Source: Fidelibacterota bacterium
GTDB taxonomy: Bacteria > Marinisomatota > Marinisomatia > Marinisomatales > TCS56
NCBI GenBank assembly: GCA_030634675.1
Contig: DAOWAH010000150.1
Location: 1 to 5,022, forward strand
DNA: 5,022 bases
Direction: 5' to 3'
How positions within the stretch are numbered: position 1 is the stretch's first letter; every line of letters starts with the position of its first letter. Shown one piece after another: positions 1 through 5,022 of the stretch. The notes under the pieces were generated by a model that was not told the DNA's origin, made no database searches, and was given only the letters and a program-made list of their open reading frames with translations. The position numbers and the translations under genes were made by a program.

Positions 1-534
1 GTAGACGTAGTTACATTTTCAGGGGATAAATTACTGGGCGGACCTCAGGCCGGTTTGATTACCGGAAGTAAAAATATACTCGATAAAATCCATGCTAATC
101 CGATTTACCGTGCGGTTCGTTGCGATAAATTCATTTTAGCGCTACTGGAAGAAACTTTACGGACTTATAACGGAAACGCCGTAAATGATAACAATCTAAC
201 GCATGTATTATTATCAACTCCGCGTGAAATCCTGATGAAACGAGGCCAGGAAATATTAAATACCTTGCCGGAAGAAACGCTAAAGGTACTGGGAATTAAA
301 TTGATGCCATCCCAGGTCGAAGCTGGCAGTGGATCATTACCGGAAGCCGATATACCAAGTGCAGCATTGTGCTTCAATCCTAAAAATTTAAAAGTAACGG
401 AGTTGGCTCGTCGTTTCCGAACCGGTTCCGAACCGGTTATCGGATATATTCGTAATCACAAATTCCATATAGATTTGAAGGCGATTATACCGGATCAGCT
501 TCCACGATTGGTAGCAGCAATTAACAATATCTGA
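1..534 (+). CDS. selA: L-seryl-tRNA(Sec) selenium transferase (selenocysteine synthase), 3' part; 5' end outside window
   Basis: SelA is a cytoplasmic pyridoxal-phosphate (PLP) enzyme that converts Ser-tRNA(Sec) to Sec-tRNA(Sec) with selenophosphate as selenium donor. The reading frame is open from base 1, so the gene is cut by the window edge; 177 codons and a UGA stop are present. The visible part opens with FSGDKLLGGPQAG (residues 6-18), the hallmark SelA motif. Its lysine at bases 28-30 is the expected PLP Schiff-base residue. The block RAVRCDKFILALLEETLRTY follows, close to the family's usual RALRVDK segment. The tail, RFRTGSEPVIGYI, matches the usual C-terminal 'R-x-G-x-P-V-x-G' region. 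In E. coli SelA about 168 residues follow the catalytic lysine; here 167 do, so the C-terminus looks complete and the full protein is probably about 460 residues. A TTG at 55 opens a shorter ORF but lies inside conserved sequence and is not a start. selB follows after 3 bases, which supports the assignment. Confidence 0.97.
   Translation, partial: VDVVTFSGDKLLGGPQAGLITGSKNILDKIHANPIYRAVRCDKFILALLEETLRTYNGNAVNDNNLTHVLLSTPREILMKRGQEILNTLPEETLKVLGIKLMPSQVEAGSGSLPEADIPSAALCFNPKNLKVTELARRFRTGSEPVIGYIRNHKFHIDLKAIIPDQLPRLVAAINNI
415..436 (+). repeat. Perfect 11-bp tandem direct repeat inside selA
   Basis: The unit TTCCGAACCGG occurs twice without a gap (415-425 and 426-436), followed by TT that begins a third copy. 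The period is not a multiple of three, so the two copies are read in different frames, together encoding roughly FRTGSEPV. The SelA protein motif continues normally through the repeat, so it has not shifted the frame and is not a recent disruptive duplication. Confidence 0.8.
417..443 (+). other. Potential strong RNA hairpin within selA coding sequence
   Basis: AACCGGTT at 420-427 is self-complementary and recurs at 431-438, so the two copies can form an 8-bp stem closed by a CCG loop (428-430). CCG at 417-419 can pair with CGG at 441-443 across a 2-base bulge (439-440), giving about 11 base pairs in total. No T-run follows, so it is not an intrinsic terminator. It lies about 95 bases before the selB start. 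The structure is predicted by eye; a function is not established, and it may simply reflect the tandem repeat. Confidence 0.5.
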
Positions 535-540
535 ACTATG
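532..540 (+). promoter_or_regulatory. selA stop / selB start junction, probable translational coupling
   Basis: The sequence TGA-ACT-ATG places the selA stop (532-534) 3 bases before the selB ATG (538-540). The roughly 20 bases upstream are A/T-rich and contain no recognisable Shine-Dalgarno sequence. selB is therefore probably translated by ribosomes that finish selA and reinitiate. That role is inferred from the spacing and the missing ribosome binding site. The two genes are in the same reading frame across this junction. Confidence 0.6.
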
Positions 541-2400
541 TCCCAGTTAGTCATTGGTACGGCCGGTCATATCGACCACGGTAAAACGGCCCTGGTAAAA
601 GCGCTCACCGGAACAGATACGGATCGCCTGGAGGAGGAAAAAGCCCGTGGTATGACCATCGATTTGGGTTTTGCGTTTTTGAGCAAGGATATTACCATTA
701 TTGATGTACCCGGCCATGAACGTTTCATCCGAAATATGGTGGCTGGTGTATCAACCATCCACTTGGCGTTGTTGGTGGTAGCGGCTGACGATGGAATCAT
801 GCCCCAAACCATTGAGCACTTAAATATCCTCAAATTATTGGGTATTTCCCGGGGTATAATTGCCCTGACAAAATGTGATTTGGCAGAAGACGATGAATGG
901 CTGGATCTGGTAGAGATTGAGATTAATGAATTGATGAAAGGGTCATTCCTGGAGTCAGCGCCCATTATTCGTACGTCCGCTGCAAATGGGGCTGGAATCG
1001 ATGATCTCCAACAAGCCATACTGGTTGAATCTCAAAAAGTGTTTGAATATGCAAATCGTGGATTTTTCAGGCATCAGGTTGATCGAGTATTTACTAAAAA
1101 AGGATTTGGTGCTGTCGTTACCGGTACGGTGCTTTCGGGAGCGGCCAGTCCTGGTATGGAGGTGCGGATTTTGCCGGGTGGTTTTAAAGCAAAAATTCGT
1201 GGTCTACAGAGTCATGGTATAGAAGTAACCAATGTTACTATCGGAGATCGGGCAGCGATTAATCTGGCCGGTACGGATGTGGAAAATTTGACTCGGGGTT
1301 GTGAATTGGTAGAATCCGGCTGGCTTGGAGAGACCCAATCATTTGTTGCTCATATTACTGTGTTAGCTGATACTCGCTGGCAGATCAAGCACCGCCAGAG
1401 AATACACCTGCATATTGGCACGGCGGAGGTTCTGGCGCGCATTTCAGTCCTGGACAGTAAATTATTGCAACCTGGCCAATCTGGTAATGTAATCATTATT
1501 TGTGAAGAACCGGTTATTGCTGCCATGGATGACCGATTTGTTATCCGGTCCTATTCGCCAATGGAAACAATTGGTGGCGGGCATGTTCTCGATCCCAATC
1601 CCATTCAAAATGGTCGGCAGTTACGGGAATGGGGAAAAAAGCTGGTTAAAGATATCCCTCAGCGATTTAAGCAGTACATAAATCTGGAATGGGAAAATCC
1701 TTTACCTGTATTGGAATGGGCTCACCGGTTTAATACCGCTGAAAAATATGTCCGTAACTGGCTGTTTGAATTAAAATTATCGTTAATAACTGAGCGGAAT
1801 ATAGTCTATGATCCTGCCGATCTGAGAACCTGCCGGACGGAAATTGAACAGTACATAAATCGGTTTCATTTGAAAAATCCTTACCGTAAAACGGTTAGCA
1901 GGGAGGCTGTACGAAACGAACTCGGTTTTTCACAGGTCTGGTTTGATTTTGTTTGCGATGAATTAATACAGGAAGGGTTGGTGGTTCGCAGTATTGGTGG
2001 TATAGCATTGGCCGCTCATTCGGTGAATCTGGAATCGGAAGATCAACAATTCGCAGATCGTATCGCTGCACTGTTAAAAAATGGACGATTTACATCACCA
2101 TCTTTGAGTGAATTGAGGCAAACTACCGGAATTGCTCCATCAAAGATTCTGGAAATGTTGCATATTCTTAAAGAACAGGGTCTGGCGGTTGAAATCCAAA
2201 CCGGCTTCTGGTACCATAAATATTGGATTACAGAATTAAGTGGCATATTAAATGTTTTTTTTCAAAATAATCAGGAATTAACAGTAGCTGAATTTAAAAA
2301 AATCACTAATACAACACGTAAGTCAGCCATTCCGTTATTGGAATATTGTGATTCCAGTGGATTAACTTTTAGAGTTGGTGATGTGCGGAAAGCAGGGTAG
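538..2400 (+). CDS. selB: Selenocysteine-specific translation elongation factor SelB
   Basis: SelB is a cytoplasmic GTPase that binds Sec-tRNA(Sec) and delivers it to ribosomes at UGA codons followed by a SECIS hairpin. The 620-residue protein is close to the usual bacterial length (E. coli 614). The GTPase domain (about 1-172) shows all motifs: AGHIDHGKT (9-17, P-loop), RGMTIDLGFAF (37-47, switch I), DVPGH (56-60), TKCD (111-114, in place of the NKxD of EF-Tu) and TSA (146-148). An EF-Tu-like domain II follows, with DRVFTKKGFGAVVTGT (182-197) and RGLQSHG. Domain III ends in METIGGGHVLDPNP (342-355), a SelB signature. Residues from about 370 to 620 form the region of four winged helices that binds SECIS RNA; it is more divergent, as is normal for the family. 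The RGMTIDLGFAFL and GGGHVLDP signatures separate it from EF-Tu and IF2. The ATG at 538 is chosen because the first beta strand and P-loop start right after it. It sits between selA and mutS in a tight cluster. Confidence 0.98.
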   Translation: MSQLVIGTAGHIDHGKTALVKALTGTDTDRLEEEKARGMTIDLGFAFLSKDITIIDVPGHERFIRNMVAGVSTIHLALLVVAADDGIMPQTIEHLNILKLLGISRGIIALTKCDLAEDDEWLDLVEIEINELMKGSFLESAPIIRTSAANGAGIDDLQQAILVESQKVFEYANRGFFRHQVDRVFTKKGFGAVVTGTVLSGAASPGMEVRILPGGFKAKIRGLQSHGIEVTNVTIGDRAAINLAGTDVENLTRGCELVESGWLGETQSFVAHITVLADTRWQIKHRQRIHLHIGTAEVLARISVLDSKLLQPGQSGNVIIICEEPVIAAMDDRFVIRSYSPMETIGGGHVLDPNPIQNGRQLREWGKKLVKDIPQRFKQYINLEWENPLPVLEWAHRFNTAEKYVRNWLFELKLSLITERNIVYDPADLRTCRTEIEQYINRFHLKNPYRKTVSREAVRNELGFSQVWFDFVCDELIQEGLVVRSIGGIALAAHSVNLESEDQQFADRIAALLKNGRFTSPSLSELRQTTGIAPSKILEMLHILKEQGLAVEIQTGFWYHKYWITELSGILNVFFQNNQELTVAEFKKITNTTRKSAIPLLEYCDSSGLTFRVGDVRKAG

Positions 2401-2402
2401 GA
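2394..2402 (+). promoter_or_regulatory. Ribosome binding site for mutS, overlapping the selB stop codon
   Basis: The purine-rich AGGGTAGGA contains the selB stop TAG (2398-2400). Its AGGA (2399-2402) lies 6 bases before a GTG at 2409, good Shine-Dalgarno spacing. The upstream AGGG (2394-2397) lies 5 bases before a TTG at 2403. A separate AAGG (2430-2433) lies 5 bases before an ATG at 2439. The site supports translation of mutS coupled to the end of selB, but does not alone settle the start. Confidence 0.6.
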
Positions 2403-2408
2403 TTGGCA

Positions 2409-5012
2409 GTGAGCAATAGCAATAAAGACAAGGCTAGTATGACTCCCCTGATGCGCCAATATTTGGATGTGAAACGCCGGCATCCGGATACTTTAGTACT
2501 TTTCCGAATGGGTGATTTTTATGAAACATTTAATGAGGATGCCCGGATAACATCCAAGGTTTTGGGAATCGTTTTAACCAAGCGATCCAGTGGTGCGGCC
2601 GCTGATGTTCCTTTGGCCGGATTCCCTTATCACGCCTTGGATAATTATTTACATAAGTTGGTTACCGCCGGTCACCGTGTGGCCATCTGTGAGCAGGTTG
2701 AGGATCCCAAACTGGCTAAAGGTATTGTAAAAAGGGAAGTAATAGAGGTAGTTACGCCGGGTACGATCACCTCCGAAAAAGCACTGGATTTGAAATCCAA
2801 TCGTTATCTGGCAGCCCTGGTTACAATGAAAGATCGCTCCGGTTACGCCATCCTGGATCAGTCAACGGGAGAATTCCATATCGGCGAATGTGCCGAAGCT
2901 GGCTTATCGGAAGCGTTGCGAAAATTTGATCCCCGGGAGGTATTAATTGGCCAGGAAGTGACCTGTTCAACTGACCGTTGGTATCGTGATTTGAAACCCT
3001 ACCTGACCAGAATCGAAGATTGGCTTTTCAACTTTGATCAAGGTTATCGCTTATTAACTGAGCATTTCAAGGTCGCCTCCCTAAAAGGATTTGGCTGTGA
3101 AGAATTGAATTTGGGAATAGCGGCCGGTGGTGCATTGTTATACCATTTACAGAATACGCTGAATTCATCTTTAGCGCATATATCTGTTTTACGACCTGTC
3201 CTCGAGCATGGGATAATGGGGTTGGATGGTTTTACTGTTCGAAACCTGGAAGTTTTCCAGTCACTCGCTACCCAGGGAACACATGGAACCTTGCTGGAAA
3301 TTCTTGATGAAACGATCACTGCCGGTGGAGGACGTTTACTGCGCCAATGGTTAAATCGACCATTGACAAATATTGATCGTTTGAACGGACGATTGGATAT
3401 TATTGACGAGTTTTACAATCACCGGGAGATACTTGAAAAAGTTCGCCTGGTTCTGCAGCGCATCACTGATGTCGAACGGATTGTAGGTCGAATCAGCCAA
3501 GCCAAAGCGGGACCGCGCGATGTTCGATCACTGGGTGATAGTTTGGGTCTTATCCCCGGGATTATTGATCTGCTGATAAATAGCAAGCTACCGGCACTGT
3601 GCAAACTGGCAGATCGTTTCCTCGATACTGGTGCGATTGTATCCGGAATTACAAATGTAATAATTGAAGAACCGCCGGTCCAGATCAAAGCTGGAAATTA
3701 CATTAATAAGGGTGTCAGCGACGAATTAGATGAGTTGCAGAAATTGACTTTGGGTAACCGGGAATGGATTGCCGGTTTACAGGCCAGTGAACGTGAGCGG
3801 ACCGGCATATCGACACTTAAAATAGGGTATAATAAAGTATTTGGCTATTACCTCGAAATTACCAAAACCCACCTGGAGAAAGTGCCGGAAGAATATATCA
3901 GGAAGCAGACATTAGTCAATTCGGAACGATATATTACACCGGAATTGAAGGAATACGAAGAAAAAATTCTGACGGCGGAAGACCAAATACAGGAAATTGA
4001 GCGTCGTATCTTCAATGAACTGTGTCAATCAATTCTGAGCACAGCCGAGGCTATCCAGGCTAATGCTCATATATTCAGCCGTTTGGATTTGTTGACAACC
4101 TTGACAACGGTGGCAAGCGAAAACCGCTATACCAGACCGCAATTATCATCAAAAACCGAAATATCTATTACTGCAGGTCGTCATCCGGTAGTGGAAATAT
4201 TATTACCGGCCACTGATCGGTTCGTTCCCAATGATACTAATTTGGATACTGAGAGTAAGCAGATTTTATTGATAACCGGTCCTAATATGGCAGGGAAATC
4301 AACTTATCTGAGACAGGTGGGTCTACTGGTTCTCATGGCTCAAATTGGATCCTATATTCCGGCAGAAAAGGCAACTATTGGTATCGTTGATAAATTATTT
4401 ACTCGGGTAGGTGCCAGTGACAATCTGGCTGGTGGCGAGAGTACTTTTCTGGTAGAGATGAATGAAGCGGCCAATATTCTGAACAATGCTACCGGGCGCA
4501 GCCTGATAATCCTGGATGAAATCGGAAGGGGAACAGCTACTTTTGATGGTCTTTCTCTGGCCTGGGCGATCACGGAATACCTGCATAATTCGCCAGGGAT
4601 AACTGCTCGGACTCTGTTTGCCACCCATTACCATGAATTAACGGAACTGGAACATACTCTTGAGCGGTTGGAAAACCATCATGCCGCCGTAGAGGAATTT
4701 GGCGAACGGATAATATTTTTAAGGAAGATTCTACCTGGTCCTGGGGATAAAAGCTATGGAATTCATGTTGCCAGAATGGCTGGATTGCCCCAGACTGTTT
4801 TGCGCAGAGCAACTGAAATTTTAAACCATCATTTAGAGCAGGATTATAACACGGGAACTAAATCAGTTATACCGGCGTCCCAACAGTTATCATTTTTTAA
4901 GGAACAGGAAAGTGCCCTTAAACAGGACTTAATGGAGCTGGATGTAAACAATATGACGCCCTTGAAAGCCCTCGCTATGTTGGATGAATTGAAAGCAAAA
5001 CATGGGCTGTAA
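2409..5012 (+). CDS. mutS: DNA mismatch repair protein MutS (MutS1 type)
   Basis: MutS binds base mismatches and small loops in newly replicated DNA and, as an ATP-driven sliding clamp, recruits MutL. Numbered from GTG 2409 the protein has 867 residues, typical of MutS1 (E. coli 853). The mismatch-recognition domain begins TPLMRQYLDVK and has the diagnostic F-x-E (F37, E39 in MGDFYE). A connector domain (about 135-265) and the lever/clamp core (about 270-575, with KIGYNKVFGYYLEITKTHLE from 471) follow. The ABC-type ATPase shows GPNMAGKST (624-632, Walker A, K630), GGESTF (675-680), LDEIGRGT (702-709, Walker B D703-E704) and FATHYHEL (737-744). KSYGIHVARMAGLP (from 781) starts the helix-turn-helix dimer region. 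QLSFF (826-830) fits the beta-clamp binding motif, and the tail MTPLKALAMLDELKAKHGL is the usual MutS C-terminal helix. F-x-E and full length exclude MutS2. GTG 2409 is preferred for its AGGA spacing; TTG 2403 and ATG 2439 (just before TPLM) remain possible. Last gene of the visible cluster; mutL is a common partner downstream but is not seen here. Confidence 0.98.
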   Translation: MSNSNKDKASMTPLMRQYLDVKRRHPDTLVLFRMGDFYETFNEDARITSKVLGIVLTKRSSGAAADVPLAGFPYHALDNYLHKLVTAGHRVAICEQVEDPKLAKGIVKREVIEVVTPGTITSEKALDLKSNRYLAALVTMKDRSGYAILDQSTGEFHIGECAEAGLSEALRKFDPREVLIGQEVTCSTDRWYRDLKPYLTRIEDWLFNFDQGYRLLTEHFKVASLKGFGCEELNLGIAAGGALLYHLQNTLNSSLAHISVLRPVLEHGIMGLDGFTVRNLEVFQSLATQGTHGTLLEILDETITAGGGRLLRQWLNRPLTNIDRLNGRLDIIDEFYNHREILEKVRLVLQRITDVERIVGRISQAKAGPRDVRSLGDSLGLIPGIIDLLINSKLPALCKLADRFLDTGAIVSGITNVIIEEPPVQIKAGNYINKGVSDELDELQKLTLGNREWIAGLQASERERTGISTLKIGYNKVFGYYLEITKTHLEKVPEEYIRKQTLVNSERYITPELKEYEEKILTAEDQIQEIERRIFNELCQSILSTAEAIQANAHIFSRLDLLTTLTTVASENRYTRPQLSSKTEISITAGRHPVVEILLPATDRFVPNDTNLDTESKQILLITGPNMAGKSTYLRQVGLLVLMAQIGSYIPAEKATIGIVDKLFTRVGASDNLAGGESTFLVEMNEAANILNNATGRSLIILDEIGRGTATFDGLSLAWAITEYLHNSPGITARTLFATHYHELTELEHTLERLENHHAAVEEFGERIIFLRKILPGPGDKSYGIHVARMAGLPQTVLRRATEILNHHLEQDYNTGTKSVIPASQQLSFFKEQESALKQDLMELDVNNMTPLKALAMLDELKAKHGL
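4884..4898 (+). other. Beta sliding clamp binding motif in MutS C-terminal region
   Basis: These codons encode QLSFF, which fits the bacterial clamp-binding consensus QL[S/D]LF. The motif sits in a presumably flexible linker (around SVIPASQQ) between the ATPase/HTH region and the C-terminal helix, where many MutS1 proteins carry it. It would tether MutS to the replication processivity clamp so that repair follows the fork. The motif is visible in the sequence; its activity is inferred from the family. Confidence 0.7.
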
Positions 5013-5022
5013 GACCAGATCA

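Noticed and set aside
55..534. A short stand-alone protein starting at TTG 55
   Set aside because: The same frame is open back to base 1 and encodes the conserved SelA PLP-lysine motif before this TTG, so this is an internal codon of truncated selA.
567..1019. Long open frame on the minus strand opposite the selB GTPase domain
   Set aside because: It is antisense to strongly conserved SelB codons and its translation shows no recognisable domain. Other antisense frames at 165-377, 3044-3319, 3419-3688 and 4352-4812 were rejected for the same reason.
986..1222. Plus-strand 78-codon frame inside selB
   Set aside because: It is an out-of-frame shadow of the SelB domain II coding region with no plausible product.
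2255..2262. Run of eight T in selB, a possible slippage or phase-variation site
   Set aside because: The run encodes part of Val-Phe-Phe in an intact frame, and a single 8-base run in a fairly AT-rich gene is not enough evidence for slippage.
4092..4108. Tandem TTGACAAC copies that resemble a -35 promoter box
   Set aside because: The repeat has a 9-base period in frame and encodes Leu-Thr-Thr twice inside the conserved MutS core; no convincing -10 box at suitable spacing leads to a gene start.
5013..5022. Possible terminator or mutL start after mutS
   Set aside because: Only ten bases remain; they contain no start codon, ribosome binding site or hairpin that can be judged.
1..5022. A previously undescribed system, mobile element, CRISPR array or RNA gene such as selC
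   Set aside because: Nearly every base is explained by three well-known intact genes, and no tRNA-like fold, spaced repeats, transposase or terminal repeats were seen on either strand.

Overview
This window is an ordinary, densely packed bacterial chromosome segment with three genes on the + strand: the 3' part of selA, a complete selB and a complete mutS. All three reading frames are intact. I see no mobile element, CRISPR array, tRNA, rRNA or undescribed multi-gene system. The organism is a bacterium that makes selenocysteine (Sec) and has low-to-moderate GC (about mid-40s percent by eye). Such bacteria are often anaerobes, but the sequence does not fix the phylum.

Layout: 1-534 is the C-terminal portion of L-seryl-tRNA(Sec) selenium transferase (SelA), entering the window just upstream of its pyridoxal-phosphate lysine. 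Only 3 bases separate its UGA stop from the ATG of selB (538-2400), the Sec-specific elongation factor. The selB stop is followed after 2 to 38 bases, depending on the start used, by mutS (about 2409-5012), the mismatch-recognition ATPase. The last 10 bases are noncoding and show nothing recognisable. No stretch longer than about 40 bases lacks a gene, and no promoter or terminator is visible, so the three genes very probably share one transcript that starts upstream of the window.

How the genes work together: SelA converts Ser-tRNA(Sec) to Sec-tRNA(Sec) using selenophosphate. SelB carries that tRNA to ribosomes stalled at UGA codons marked by a SECIS hairpin. selC (the tRNA) and selD (selenophosphate synthetase) are not in the window. 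MutS belongs to a different pathway, DNA mismatch repair, and seems to be linked to selAB only by co-transcription; mutL may lie downstream.

The points most worth a second look are local. selA and selB lie in the same frame, separated only by one UGA and one sense codon, in an organism that recodes UGA. A perfect 11-bp tandem repeat that can fold into a strong hairpin sits inside selA. The mutS start has several candidates around the selB stop.
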